From positions 124,001 to 188,000 of the forward strand of contig CAZCFO010000002.1 in the NCBI GenBank assembly GCA_964497975.1: a DNA stretch of 64,000 nt, written 5' to 3'. Origin of the DNA: JABFSS01 sp964497975 (GTDB lineage Bacteria; Patescibacteriota; Gracilibacteria; Peribacterales; Peribacteraceae). The position numbers and the translations under genes were made by a program. Shown here one piece after another: positions 42,881 to 51,789 of this stretch. The first letter of the stretch is position 1. Every line of letters starts with the position of its first letter. The notes below the pieces were generated by a model. The model searched no databases, was not told the origin of the DNA, and saw nothing but the letters and a program-made list of their open reading frames with translations.

Positions 42881-43465
42881 ATGCCCAAGAAGAAAGCCCC
42901 GGAATCAGAGACGCTTTCCCACCTTCCCCCCGCCGACCGGCTGTTCCTGAAGATCAGCGAAGCGAATCCGGAGATCATCCTCTCGCTTGCGGAGAATCCG
43001 GTGCCCCGGGCCGTGGAAGAACGTGAAGGAATGGTCCGGTTGTGGCTGAAGGGCCTTATTACTTCAGGACGGGAGCTCCCGAAAGGATATGAGCGCACGG
43101 TGCAGAGGCTTGCCGCCGAGATTTTCGGAAGGCTGAAGGGAACAAACCTGTTGGGACAGCGTGGTACCGCCGACATGCTGCAGAAACGGTACGTGGATGT
43201 CTGCAAGGCCGCGCGGGAAGAGTTGCGTGATCGGGTGATGCAGCTCCTGTCCACTGTGGACGACCAAAAAGATCCCGATGCCCAGGAAAAGGAAGATGTG
43301 GAGGAAAAGCCTGAACCGGATGAAGCTTCTCCTGCGGAGTCAGCCGTGGAATCTCCTCATCCGAAGAGCGAGTCCGTCGAACAGCCCCCCAAGCGCGGGC
43401 CAGGGCGCCCAAGAAAGAATCCGGCCCCTAGCGTTTCAGAACAGCAAGAAACGCTTCCTGACTGA
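42881..43465 (+). CDS. Hypothetical protein with C-terminal AT-hook-like motif
   Basis: A 194-residue protein. A helical N-terminal domain (about 20-120) is followed by a Glu/Pro/Ser-rich disordered region and the AT-hook-like KRGPGRPRKNP near the end, which binds the DNA minor groove in other proteins. A chromosome-binding role is possible. The start at 42881 is chosen over 42854, which lies in the divergent promoter region. Its 3' end overlaps lepA by 38 nt. Confidence 0.6.
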   Translation: MPKKKAPESETLSHLPPADRLFLKISEANPEIILSLAENPVPRAVEEREGMVRLWLKGLITSGRELPKGYERTVQRLAAEIFGRLKGTNLLGQRGTADMLQKRYVDVCKAAREELRDRVMQLLSTVDDQKDPDAQEKEDVEEKPEPDEASPAESAVESPHPKSESVEQPPKRGPGRPRKNPAPSVSEQQETLPD

Positions 43466-45242
43466 GATTCACTTTGCCCATCATCTTCATCCGCTTCTTG
43501 CCCTTCTTCTGCTTGTCGAGGAGCTTGTTCTTGCGCGTCACGTCGCCGCCGTAGAGGTAGCCCGTGACGTCCTTGCGCAGAGCGGACACCGTTTCGCGGG
43601 CGACGATCTTTCCGCCGATGGCGGCCTGGATGGCGATGGGGAACTGCGCCTTGGGCAGCACTTCCTTAAGCTGCTTGCAGATGACCATGCCGACGTCATG
43701 GGCCTCGGACCGGTGCACGATCGTGCTGAGCGCGTCGGACGGCTCGCCCATCAACAGCAGGTCGAGCTTCACCAGGTCCCCGGGGCGGTACCCGAGAGCG
43801 TCGTAGCTCATGGAGGCGTAACCGGAGGTGGCGGACTTGAGGTGATCGAAGAAGTCGAGAACGATGCCCTGCAGGGGGATCTCGAATTCCAGAAGAGCCC
43901 GGTCTTCATCCAGAAAGCCCATGGCCTTGTTGAGGCCCCGCCGGTCCTGGACGAGCTTCATGCAGGCCCCGACGTCCTTCTCGCGGCAGACAATCTCCAG
44001 CTTGACCCACGGCTCCCGGATCTCGTCGATCACCGACGGATCGGGCATGTCCGCGGGATTCGAAATGCGCGCGACGTTCGGTTCGTCGGTTTTCAGGAGA
44101 CTGGCGCGGACGACCTCAGCGGGGTTGCGCGAAGTCAACTTCACTTCATACAGCACGCTCGGCGCCGTGACGATCAGGTTGCAGTCGTACTCGCGCTCCA
44201 GCCGCTCCTGGACGATATCCAGGTGCAGAAGACCGAGAAAGCCGCAGCGGAAGCCGTTGCCCAAGGCGGAATTGCGCTCATGCTCCCATTGGAGCGCCGC
44301 GTCGTTGAGGGACAGCTTCTCGAGTCCTTCGCGCAGCTCCGGATAATCGTCGGCTTCGGACGGATACAGACCGGCGAACACCATCGGCTGCACCTGCTTG
44401 TAGCCGGGCAGTGCTTCGCCACGCTCCTCGGAAGCCACCGTATCGCCCACCCGGAGATGCTTCACGTCGCGCAGGCCGCTGACGACGTAGCCGATCTGGC
44501 CGGCCCCCAGCGAGTCGTCCTGCACGTATTTCGGCGAGAAGTGTCCGACTTCCAGGACCTCGAACGGGGTCTTGGTCCCCAGCAGCCACATCTTCTGGCC
44601 CTTGGTGATCCGTCCTTCGATGACGCGGATGTAGCCGACCGCACCGCGGTACGAATCCATGATGGCATCGAAAATCAGCGCGCGAACCGGGCCGTCCGCC
44701 GACGGATTCTTGGGCGGGGAAATGCGGTCGATGACCGCCTGCAGCACATCCGGCACTCCCCTGCCCTCCTTCGCGGAAATGAGAAGGATATCGTCTTTTT
44801 TGCATCCGACGAGCTTCATCACCTCCTCGCTCACTTTGTCGGGGTCCGCGGCGGGCAGGTCAATTTTGTTGAGAACCGGAATGATCGTCAGGTCGTGCTC
44901 AAGCGCCATGTACAGCACCGCGAGCGTCTGCGCCTGGATGCCCTGCGACGCGTCGACCAGAAGGATTGCGCCTTCGCATGCGGCGAGCGACCGGCTCACT
45001 TCGTACCGGAAGTCCGTGTGCCCGGGAGTGTCGATGAGGTTCAGCTCGATGCCCTTCCATTTCATGCGCACCGGCGTGAGCTTGATGGTGATGCCGCGCT
45101 CGCGCTCCAGATCCATCATGTCGAGGGTCTGGTCCTTCATCTCACGCTTCTGCAGAGTCCCCGTCATTTCGATCATGCGGTCGCTCAGCGTCGACTTTCC
45201 ATGATCGATATGGGCGATAATGCAAAAGTTTCTAATGTCCAT
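43428..45242 (-). CDS. lepA: Elongation factor 4 (LepA)
   Basis: A 604-residue translational GTPase. The G motifs are AHIDHGKST, DTPGHTDF and NKIDLP; LepA-specific features include the GFLGLLH and YxSMxYE-like SYASMSYD segments and a basic C-terminus. Full length. The GGGAGG just before the ATG is not a Shine-Dalgarno sequence at useful spacing; it lies between a TACTAT -10 and the start. Confidence 0.97.
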   Translation of the reverse strand: MDIRNFCIIAHIDHGKSTLSDRMIEMTGTLQKREMKDQTLDMMDLERERGITIKLTPVRMKWKGIELNLIDTPGHTDFRYEVSRSLAACEGAILLVDASQGIQAQTLAVLYMALEHDLTIIPVLNKIDLPAADPDKVSEEVMKLVGCKKDDILLISAKEGRGVPDVLQAVIDRISPPKNPSADGPVRALIFDAIMDSYRGAVGYIRVIEGRITKGQKMWLLGTKTPFEVLEVGHFSPKYVQDDSLGAGQIGYVVSGLRDVKHLRVGDTVASEERGEALPGYKQVQPMVFAGLYPSEADDYPELREGLEKLSLNDAALQWEHERNSALGNGFRCGFLGLLHLDIVQERLEREYDCNLIVTAPSVLYEVKLTSRNPAEVVRASLLKTDEPNVARISNPADMPDPSVIDEIREPWVKLEIVCREKDVGACMKLVQDRRGLNKAMGFLDEDRALLEFEIPLQGIVLDFFDHLKSATSGYASMSYDALGYRPGDLVKLDLLLMGEPSDALSTIVHRSEAHDVGMVICKQLKEVLPKAQFPIAIQAAIGGKIVARETVSALRKDVTGYLYGGDVTRKNKLLDKQKKGKKRMKMMGKVNLSQEAFLAVLKR

Positions 45243-45249
45243 CCTCCCT

Positions 45250-45255
45250 ATAGTA
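45250..45255 (-). promoter_or_regulatory. -10 promoter of lepA, leaderless start
   Basis: TACTAT on the minus strand, ending 7 nt before the ATG at 45242. Confidence 0.6.
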
Positions 45256-45260
45256 GGGCA

Positions 45261-45824
45261 TCACATCGCCAAAAACATCCTATGAATTGACTGTTCGCCG
45301 CGGATTTCCGGATGAAACGTCCCTGCGAGGATTCGTCCATCCTTCACGAGCACGGACTTGCCCCCATGAGAAGCCAGAATCTCCACGGACTTGCCCACCG
45401 AGGTGATCACCGGCGCACGGATAAATGCCACCGGCAGAGGGCCCTTGAGGCCTTTCACGGACACTGTTGTCTCAAAACTCTGGGCCTGCGTACCGTATGC
45501 ATTGCGTTCAACCGTGATATCCAGAAGACCGAGCGTCTTCGGCGCATTTTTTCCTGTCGCTCTTCTTGAAACGAGAATCGCGCCGGCGCAGGTGCCGTAG
45601 ACCGCCAGGCTGCCGTCGGCGGCACGGGCTTTGATGAGCGGACCCAGTCCGCCCTCCTCCAGAAACCTGCTCATGACCGTGCTCTCACCGCCCGGGATGA
45701 TCAGATGATCAATATCCTCAAGATCCACTCTCCTGCGGATCTCGATAGCCTTCACGGCCAATTTCCGCAGAACATCGATGTGTTCCGCAAAGTCGCCGTG
45801 AAATGCGAGCACGCCAGCGTTCAT
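45261..45824 (-). CDS. pdxT: Pyridoxal 5'-phosphate synthase glutaminase subunit
   Basis: A 187-residue class I glutaminase that feeds ammonia to PdxS. The GGES motif near 46, the nucleophile Cys79 (YGTCAGAIL) and the C-terminal FHPEI with the catalytic His are present. It follows pdxS by 9 nt on the same strand. A TAAACT element 6 nt upstream overlaps the pdxS stop codon, so it may also have its own promoter. Confidence 0.95.
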   Translation of the reverse strand: MNAGVLAFHGDFAEHIDVLRKLAVKAIEIRRRVDLEDIDHLIIPGGESTVMSRFLEEGGLGPLIKARAADGSLAVYGTCAGAILVSRRATGKNAPKTLGLLDITVERNAYGTQAQSFETTVSVKGLKGPLPVAFIRAPVITSVGKSVEILASHGGKSVLVKDGRILAGTFHPEIRGEQSIHRMFLAM

Positions 45825-45833
45825 GGCAGCAGT

Positions 45834-46712
45834 TTACCACCCCCGGCCCTGCATTTTCGTCTCCAGAGTCGATATTTCGAGACCGGGCATCGCCTGGGGA
45901 AGGTTGGTGGAAACCCCGGCAAGCTTTTTGGCGTCGTTGAAGTGCACCGTCGCCTGGACGATCGCCTCCGCGGTGCGCTGCGGATCCTTCGACTTGAAGA
46001 TGCCGGAACCGACGAACACGCCCTCCGCGCCCAGTTGCATCAGGAGCGCGGCATCCGCGGGCGTCGCGACGCCGCCCGCAACGAACGTGACCACGGGAAG
46101 GCGCTGGTCCTTCTTCACCGTCTGCAGAAGCTCCAGAGGCACGCGCTGGGCAGTCGCCCACTTCTTCATCTCCGCGGGCGACATCGACTTCAGGTCCGCA
46201 AGCTCCTTCTTGATAAGCTTCAGATGCCGCACGGCCTCGATCACGTTGCCGGTGCCCGCTTCCCCCTTCGTGCGGATCATCGCCGCGCCTTCGTTGATGC
46301 GGCGCAGGGCTTCGCCCAGGTTCGTCGCGCCGCACACGAACGGGATGCGGAACTCGCGCTTGTTCACGTGATCGAACGGATCGGCGGGGGTCAGCACTTC
46401 GGATTCGTCGATGAAATCGATTTCGAGCGCTTCCAGGATCCTCGCTTCCGCCGTGTGTCCAATCCGTACCTTAGCCATGACCGGAATACTCACGGCCTTC
46501 TGGATTTCCTTGATCAGCTGGGGGTCGCTCATGCGCGCCACGCCGCCCTGCGCGCGGATGTCAGACGGCACGCGTTCAAGCGCCATCACGGCGCACGCAC
46601 CCGCCTTTTCAGCAAGGACGGCCTGTTTCGCGTTGACCACGTCCATGATCACGCCGCCCTTGAGCATGCGCGCCAGGTCTTCTCCGAGGATGTTGCGGGA
46701 GGTCTTTGCCAC
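45834..46712 (-). CDS. pdxS: Pyridoxal 5'-phosphate synthase subunit PdxS
   Basis: A 292-residue (beta/alpha)8 synthase making PLP from ribose 5-phosphate, glyceraldehyde 3-phosphate and ammonia. Typical motifs: GGVIMDVV, AVMALERVPSDIRAQGGVARMSDP, and the catalytic-Lys VMAKVRIGH and MIRTKGEAGTG segments, plus the C-terminal GSGIFKS. The GTG at 46712 is chosen from family alignment and a TACACT element 8 nt upstream. Confidence 0.96.
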   Translation of the reverse strand: MAKTSRNILGEDLARMLKGGVIMDVVNAKQAVLAEKAGACAVMALERVPSDIRAQGGVARMSDPQLIKEIQKAVSIPVMAKVRIGHTAEARILEALEIDFIDESEVLTPADPFDHVNKREFRIPFVCGATNLGEALRRINEGAAMIRTKGEAGTGNVIEAVRHLKLIKKELADLKSMSPAEMKKWATAQRVPLELLQTVKKDQRLPVVTFVAGGVATPADAALLMQLGAEGVFVGSGIFKSKDPQRTAEAIVQATVHFNDAKKLAGVSTNLPQAMPGLEISTLETKMQGRGW

Positions 46713-46720
46713 AGATCCGG

Positions 46721-46726
46721 AGTGTA
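46721..46726 (-). promoter_or_regulatory. -10 promoter of pdxST
   Basis: TACACT on the minus strand, ending 8 nt before the GTG at 46712. Confidence 0.55.
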
Positions 46727-46731
46727 CAGGC

Positions 46732-47199
46732 CTACGCCAATTTTTCCAGATCCTGGAGGACTTCTTTGGCATGCTCCTCCGGCTTCACCTTCCCGTAGAC
46801 CCTCGCGATGTTCCCGTCCGGATCGATCAGGTACGACGTGCGCAGTATGCCCATCGAGGTCTTGCCCAGGAAGGTCTTCTCCCCCCAAGCGCCGTACGCT
46901 TCGATCATCGTCCTGTCCGGATCGGCAAGGAGAGCAAAAGGCAGCTGGAACTTCTCGGCAAATTTCCTGTGGCTTTCCACGGGGTCTTTGCTCACGCCGA
47001 ACACGGTCACGCCCTTGCGCTGAAGAATCTCAAAATGATCCCGGAAATTGCAGGCTTCCGTCGTGCATCCCGGCGTGTCGTCCTTGGGATAGAAGTACAC
47101 CAGGACCCATCGCCCGCGTTCATCGCTCAGTGAATGGACGACGCCGTTCTGGTCGGGAAGGGCGAAGGCGGGGGCTGGAGTTCCATTCGAAAGCATCAT
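46732..47199 (-). CDS. bcp: Thioredoxin-dependent peroxiredoxin (BCP type)
   Basis: A 155-residue peroxide reductase. The peroxidatic Cys45 and resolving Cys50 are in the typical YFYPKDDTPGCTTEAC block, the arrangement of atypical 2-Cys BCP enzymes. The start is one of two adjacent ATGs (47199 or 47196); a TACAAT element lies 6 nt upstream of the first. Confidence 0.95.
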   Translation of the reverse strand: MMLSNGTPAPAFALPDQNGVVHSLSDERGRWVLVYFYPKDDTPGCTTEACNFRDHFEILQRKGVTVFGVSKDPVESHRKFAEKFQLPFALLADPDRTMIEAYGAWGEKTFLGKTSMGILRTSYLIDPDGNIARVYGKVKPEEHAKEVLQDLEKLA

Positions 47200-47205
47200 G
47201 GATTC

Positions 47206-47211
47206 ATTGTA
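47206..47211 (-). promoter_or_regulatory. -10 promoter of bcp
   Basis: TACAAT on the minus strand, ending 6 nt before the ATG at 47199. Confidence 0.6.
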
Positions 47212-47228
47212 CGCTATGCTTTGAACGT

Positions 47229-47305
47229 CGGGACGTAGCTCAGTTGGCTAGAGCGCCTGGTTTGGGACCAGGAGGCCGTGGGTTCAAGTCCCTCCGTCCC
47301 GACCA
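47229..47305 (+). tRNA. tRNA-Pro (TGG)
   Basis: A 77-nt cloverleaf: acceptor CGGGACG with CGTCCCG, anticodon loop TTTGGGA (anticodon TGG), T-arm GGTTCAAGTCC, discriminator A and encoded CCA. TATGCT at 47215-47220 may be its -10. yhhQ begins 16 nt downstream. Confidence 0.95.
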
Positions 47306-47320
47306 TCCTTCTTTTCCCCT

Positions 47321-48043
47321 ATGACAACATCCCGCTCCTACCACTATCTCGATCTCGTGATGGCCGCCTTCGTCACGGTTCTGCTCGTCAGCAATATCGC
47401 CTCCTCCGCGAAAATCGTCGACTGGGGATTCTCGATCCGCGGGCTTCCGTTGGCATTCGATGCCGGCACGCTGATGTTCCCGCTCAGCTATATTTTCGGC
47501 GACATCCTCACCGAAGTGTACGGATACCGCCGCAGCCGCAGGGTTATCTGGGTGGGCTTCGCGGCATCGGCAGCGATGAGCCTGGCCTTCTGGATCGTGC
47601 AGCGTCTGCCCGGCGAAGCGCAGTGGATGGGCTATGCCGGCGACGAGGCCTATGCGGCGATCCTCGGCGGCGTCAGCAGCGGGGGGATCATCGTGGCGAG
47701 TCTGGCCGCGTATTTTCTCGGTGAATTCAGCAACTCCTTCACGCTCGCGAAGATGAAGGTCGCCATGAACGGCAGGCATCTGTGGATGCGCACCATCGGT
47801 TCCACGCTGATCGGCCAGATCGTGGATACGGCCGGTTTCATTCTGATCGCCACGCTTCTGGGAGTGTTCCCGTGGGAAATCTTCTGGTCGCTGGTCATCA
47901 CCAACTACGTCTTCAAGGTCGCCGTTGAGGTGCTCTTCACTCCCCTCACCTACGGCATCGTCGGGTTCCTCAAGAAGTCGGAGCACGAAGATGTCTACGA
48001 CCGTGATACGGACTTCAATCCGTTCAGCTTTTCCGGGCGGTGA
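47321..48043 (+). CDS. yhhQ: Queuosine precursor transporter (YhhQ/VUT family)
   Basis: A 240-residue membrane protein with about six helices. Family features are SNIASSKI-like SNIASSAKI, the FPLSYIFGDILTEVYGYRRSRR block, and FxxGEFxNS-like FLGEFSNSF. It takes up preQ0/preQ1 for tRNA queuosine modification. It follows tRNA-Pro by 16 nt and may be co-transcribed with it, since no separate promoter is seen. Convergent with the flippase gene, 3 nt apart. Confidence 0.92.
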   Translation: MTTSRSYHYLDLVMAAFVTVLLVSNIASSAKIVDWGFSIRGLPLAFDAGTLMFPLSYIFGDILTEVYGYRRSRRVIWVGFAASAAMSLAFWIVQRLPGEAQWMGYAGDEAYAAILGGVSSGGIIVASLAAYFLGEFSNSFTLAKMKVAMNGRHLWMRTIGSTLIGQIVDTAGFILIATLLGVFPWEIFWSLVITNYVFKVAVEVLFTPLTYGIVGFLKKSEHEDVYDRDTDFNPFSFSGR

Positions 48044-48046
48044 CCG

Positions 48047-49507
48047 CTACGCGGTCATACTGCGGAACTCGCGGTGCAGTCCTGTCACGTACGCAGCGAG
48101 AGCGATGGCGACCGCCGAGAGAAGAACACCTGTGCCGATCGTCGCCGCGGATGTCATAAGCGGCGCGGAGGCAAAAGCGAACGCTGCGATGAGAAGAGAA
48201 AAAGTGAGCCCCCGGATTCTCGCAGCCGACGACAATGCCACATGAATTTTCTTCAGCGTGAGCGGCACAAGGAGCGCCGTCAGCAGCACATGAACCAGGA
48301 TCAGCGCCCAGGCAGCGCCCACGAAGCCGAAACGGGCCGTCCAGAGCAGGTTCAGGATGACAGAAAGCACAACGCCGATCCCGAAGCACGCGACCAGCTG
48401 CCTCCACGAGTGCAGCGCCAGACACACGTAAAAGCAAAACAGCACGATGCCGTTGAGGAACATCGGGACGCTCATCAACCTGAACGCTGTATCCGTTCCT
48501 GCGTGAGCGGCTGTCGAAAGGTAATCGGGTGTTGCGAACAGAATCGTCAGCGGGCGCGCCCAGGCGTACGAGAACGCCAGGAAAATCGCGCCCAGGATGA
48601 ACAGCGCGAGCAGCGTCTTGCCGAGCAGCGTCGAGACGTCTTCCTTTGCCGCCATGCGTGCGCTCAGCATCGGCAGAACGGAATTGAGGAGCAGCGTCGG
48701 CATCAGGAAGGCCATGTCCTCCACCCGGCCGGCGAATCCGTAGTAGGCGTTCTGCAGGGCGAAGTCGGGCCGCAGGAACGCGATAAAGGCGACATCCAGC
48801 TGCCGGTAGAGGGTGATGAACAGGTACGTAATCCCGAAGGGGGCGGCGATGAGGAGAATCCGCCGGAAAAGCGCCCACTCGAAGTGCGGGCGGATGCGCA
48901 TCAGGCGCGACGCGTAAAAGTAGGAAACAAAAAAGAGCAACGCTGCGCCCGCCCCGCCGATCCACAAAAACCATTCGTACATCCGCACGTCGGTCGACAA
49001 ACGGACGCCGTAGACGATGAACAGCCCGATGCCGATGGTCGTGAGAATCCGCTGCAGGATTTCGGCGATGAAGACGAAATGCATCTTGTACTGCACCTGG
49101 AACACCGTCCGCAGCATGCCGGCCAGCAGCGTGAAGAACGGCACGAGCGACGCGATGGCGACGCCTATAGGGAACGGCGTACCGCGCCACGTGGGCACCA
49201 CGAACACGCACAGGATTGCCGCCGCGAACGACGCGAACGTGATGATGCCGCGCAGGACGATGAAGGTCCCCAGCATCTTCTCCTTGTCGTGGGCTTTGCT
49301 CACCTCCCGGACGGAGACCGCGTAGAGACCGAAGTCCGCGAGAATCGCGAAGATCTGCAGGAAGCCGTAGGCGGAGTTGTAGTAGCCGGCCAGCTCGATG
49401 CTCAAGCCGATCGCGACGAACTTCGCCGTCACGATGCTGAGCGCCGCCATCACCCCCTGGCTTGCGATTTGCCAGAGAGTGGACGTTGCGATGGGGCGTG
49501 TGGACAT
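48047..49507 (-). CDS. Polysaccharide flippase (MOP/Wzx-type)
   Basis: A 486-residue protein with about 14 hydrophobic helices. The start STLWQIASQGVMAALSIVTAKFVA and ELAGYYNSAYGFLQ are typical of O-antigen/polysaccharide exporters. It would flip lipid-linked glycans for envelope polysaccharide synthesis. The ATG at 49507 follows a TATACT element by 8 nt; the longer frame to 49558 is rejected. Confidence 0.85.
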   Translation of the reverse strand: MSTRPIATSTLWQIASQGVMAALSIVTAKFVAIGLSIELAGYYNSAYGFLQIFAILADFGLYAVSVREVSKAHDKEKMLGTFIVLRGIITFASFAAAILCVFVVPTWRGTPFPIGVAIASLVPFFTLLAGMLRTVFQVQYKMHFVFIAEILQRILTTIGIGLFIVYGVRLSTDVRMYEWFLWIGGAGAALLFFVSYFYASRLMRIRPHFEWALFRRILLIAAPFGITYLFITLYRQLDVAFIAFLRPDFALQNAYYGFAGRVEDMAFLMPTLLLNSVLPMLSARMAAKEDVSTLLGKTLLALFILGAIFLAFSYAWARPLTILFATPDYLSTAAHAGTDTAFRLMSVPMFLNGIVLFCFYVCLALHSWRQLVACFGIGVVLSVILNLLWTARFGFVGAAWALILVHVLLTALLVPLTLKKIHVALSSAARIRGLTFSLLIAAFAFASAPLMTSAATIGTGVLLSAVAIALAAYVTGLHREFRSMTA

Positions 49508-49515
49508 GACGCCGC

Positions 49516-49521
49516 AGTATA
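49516..49521 (-). promoter_or_regulatory. -10 promoter of the flippase gene
   Basis: TATACT on the minus strand, ending 8 nt before the ATG at 49507. Confidence 0.55.
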
Positions 49522-49620
49522 GCGCTTTTGAAAAAACGGGCCCCGCATTCGTGCGCAAGCCCGCTTACGATGTCATTCCGGGCAGCTCAGTGTGGAACAC
49601 GGAGCGTATCGGGGAAGAGG

Positions 49621-49971
49621 TCAGCTCTTGGCTCCGAACCCGACAACGAGACACACCGCGGCGATGGCCGCATGGAGGATGTTGTCCGCCATGTTGACGG
49701 CGAAGAGGCCAAGAACCGTGTTGCCCTGCACGTAGCCGATGAGGGCCACGCCCGCATACACGAGACCGAAAATGATCAGAAACATTTTCGACATCATCTG
49801 GTTGCCTGCGACGATCAGCGCAATGGCACCCGACGCGAGGTGGATGATGTTGTGAAGCATATCCACTTCAAAAATGCCGAGGAGCGGGTTCGACATGAAA
49901 AAGCCGAGAATGCCGACGAGGACCAGAACAACGCCGAGGATCCGGGTGACGGGACGAACGAGAGTGCCCAT
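49621..49971 (-). CDS. Small four-helix membrane protein (DUF4383-like)
   Basis: A 116-residue protein made of four hydrophobic helices with conserved-looking MLHNIIHLASG and MADNILHAAIA segments, which resemble DUF4383 proteins of unknown function. The start at 49971 (MGTLVRP) is chosen because the upstream part of the frame is a pyrimidine-rich leader. Confidence 0.7.
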   Translation of the reverse strand: MGTLVRPVTRILGVVLVLVGILGFFMSNPLLGIFEVDMLHNIIHLASGAIALIVAGNQMMSKMFLIIFGLVYAGVALIGYVQGNTVLGLFAVNMADNILHAAIAAVCLVVGFGAKS

Positions 49972-50091
49972 AAAGGGGAAGGGGGAAGAAATTTCCTCTA
50001 AGAATACCAAAGAGATTGTGCTCACCATTCAAATTGCAAAAAGCCGCAAGAGATTCTGTACAGCGGGAGCCTGCTGGTTCAGAGTGATCGC

Positions 50092-51402
50092 ATGCCCGCG
50101 AAGACCACAGCCGCCGCCCCGTCCGCGCCCCTGGCCTACAGGATGCGCCCGCGGACCCTTGAGGAATTCATCGGTCAGGAGGACGTGATCGGCCCGGGAA
50201 CGGCGCTGCGCGCGGCGATCGAGAGGGATCAGCTGAGCTCCGCCATCCTGTCGGGGCCGCCGGGAACGGGAAAGACGACGCTCGCGCACGTGATCGCCAA
50301 CATGACGCAGGCGCAGTTCGTGCAGGTGAACGCCGTCACGAGCGGCGTCAAAGAGCTGAAGGCGATTTGCGCACAGGCGGAGGAAATGTTGCGGAACCTT
50401 AAGCAGCGGACGGTCCTGTTCGTCGATGAGATCCACCGGTTCAACCGGGGCCAGCAGGACGCGCTCCTGCCCTCCGTCGAGAACGGCAGCGTGATCCTCA
50501 TCGGCGCGACCACCCAGAATCCGTACTTCGACGTGAACGCGGCTCTCATCTCGCGGTCGCAGGTGGTGTTGCTCAAGCCCCTGAAGCCGGAAGACCTGCA
50601 GGCGATATTGCGCCTGACATTGGAGGATGATCGCGGACTGGCCGGAAAGGTCAAAGTGGATCCGCTTGTGCTCGAGCGCATCGCGCACGTGAGCAACGGT
50701 GACGCCCGCATCGCTCTCAATACCCTCGAACTGGCGCTGATGACGGCGGGAAAGAAAGTGACCCTCGAAACCGCCGAGAAAATCCTCCGGCAGAAGTCGC
50801 TGCGGTACGACAAGTCCGGCGAGGACCACTACAACGTCATCTCGGCCTTCATCAAATCCATGCGTGGCTCCGACCCCGACGCGGCGCTCCTCTGGATGTA
50901 TCGCATGCTCGAGAGCGGAGAGGATCCGCGGTTCATCTTCCGGCGCATGGCGATCTTCGCGAGCGAGGACGTCGGCAACGCCGACCCGCGCGCGCTGCAG
51001 TTCGTCGTCTCGGCCTGGCAGGCGTTCGAATTGATCGGCCTCCCGGAGGGCGAATTCTTTCTGGCGCATGCCTGCGTCTATGTGAGCCAGGCGCCCAAGA
51101 GCAACCGGGTCACCGAGGCCATGGGCGCGGCGAAGAAGGCCATCCGCGAATTCCCGACCCTGGAAGTGCCCAACCACCTGCGCAATGCCCCTGTGAAGGG
51201 CATGAAGGAGCAGGGCTATCACAAGGGCTACGAATACCCCCACAGCCACGAGGGGGCCGTGGTGGACGCGCATTACTTCCCCATCGGCATGCAGGCGACG
51301 AACTTCTACGAACCGAGCGACCGGGGGTTTGAATCCGAGGTTCGCGATCGTATGAACAGGATTCGTGCAATTGTCCGGGCAGCGCCTGTTTCACAGATCT
51401 GA
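50092..51402 (+). CDS. rarA: Replication-associated recombination protein RarA (MgsA)
   Basis: A 436-residue AAA+ ATPase related to the clamp-loader subunits. Motifs are the RPRTLEEFIGQ start, Walker A GPPGTGKTT (55-63), Walker B LFVDEIHRF, sensor 1 GATTQNP and the C-terminal MAIFASEDVGNADP and KGYEYPHSHE blocks. It acts at stalled replication forks. Full length. Confidence 0.95.
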   Translation: MPAKTTAAAPSAPLAYRMRPRTLEEFIGQEDVIGPGTALRAAIERDQLSSAILSGPPGTGKTTLAHVIANMTQAQFVQVNAVTSGVKELKAICAQAEEMLRNLKQRTVLFVDEIHRFNRGQQDALLPSVENGSVILIGATTQNPYFDVNAALISRSQVVLLKPLKPEDLQAILRLTLEDDRGLAGKVKVDPLVLERIAHVSNGDARIALNTLELALMTAGKKVTLETAEKILRQKSLRYDKSGEDHYNVISAFIKSMRGSDPDAALLWMYRMLESGEDPRFIFRRMAIFASEDVGNADPRALQFVVSAWQAFELIGLPEGEFFLAHACVYVSQAPKSNRVTEAMGAAKKAIREFPTLEVPNHLRNAPVKGMKEQGYHKGYEYPHSHEGAVVDAHYFPIGMQATNFYEPSDRGFESEVRDRMNRIRAIVRAAPVSQI

Positions 51403-51425
51403 CGTCGAAGGTTGATTGGAAATTA

Positions 51426-51453
51426 TTGACAATATTTAATAATGCCTGATAAT
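51426..51453 (+). promoter_or_regulatory. Promoter of the small 51483 gene
   Basis: TTGACA, a 16-nt spacer, then GATAAT, with a pyrimidine-rich leader of about 22 nt before the ATG. Confidence 0.6.
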
Positions 51454-51482
51454 ATTAACCATCACGTCTTTCCCCGTCACCT

Positions 51483-51737
51483 ATGGAACATCTCAAGGAA
51501 GCAGCAAGTGAGTTTAAGCGTTTGAGGAAAATTGCCAGTAAGCAGGCGGGTTATATCGCCCATGACGATCGGTTCGGCGAACAATTGCTCGACGAAGCCA
51601 CGGACATCATCAAGGGCGTGACAGCACTTTCTGAGGCAGAAAAAATCCAGCGGCTCAAAGCCATTTCGAATACTCTTCGCGACATCATCAAAACGAACGT
51701 GCCGGGGGCCATTTTGAAGGATTTGGGAGATTTGTAA
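51483..51737 (+). CDS. Small hypothetical helical protein
   Basis: An 84-residue, charged, helix-rich protein with a good promoter. No family recognised. priA follows 52 nt later with its own -10 element. Confidence 0.6.
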   Translation: MEHLKEAASEFKRLRKIASKQAGYIAHDDRFGEQLLDEATDIIKGVTALSEAEKIQRLKAISNTLRDIIKTNVPGAILKDLGDL

Positions 51738-51775
51738 TATCGCGAATCGCTGCGAAGTTCGCAGCACCCGGGTGG

Positions 51776-51781
51776 TAGGAT
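51776..51781 (+). promoter_or_regulatory. -10 promoter of priA, leaderless start
   Basis: TAGGAT ends 8 nt before the ATG at 51790. It overlaps the in-frame GTG at 51772, which cannot then be the start. Confidence 0.6.
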
Positions 51782-51789
51782 ACGTTCCC

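Noticed and set aside
45243..45249. GGGAGG before lepA as a Shine-Dalgarno sequence
   Set aside because: It touches the start codon with no spacing and lies between a -10 element and the ATG, so it cannot function as a normal ribosome binding site.
43278..45290. A 670-codon frame antisense to lepA
   Set aside because: Antisense to a full-length LepA; no recognisable protein features.
48074..49522. A 482-codon frame antisense to the flippase
   Set aside because: Highly charged Arg/Glu/Gln-rich shadow of a hydrophobic protein read on the other strand.
49560..49610. A TGTCATTCCGGGC-like segment as a REP element
   Set aside because: No inverted partner could be found; it may be a fragment, but the evidence is too weak.
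51772..51789. GTG at 51772 as the priA start
   Set aside because: The -10 element TAGGAT overlaps this codon; the ATG at 51790 fits the promoter spacing used by other genes here.
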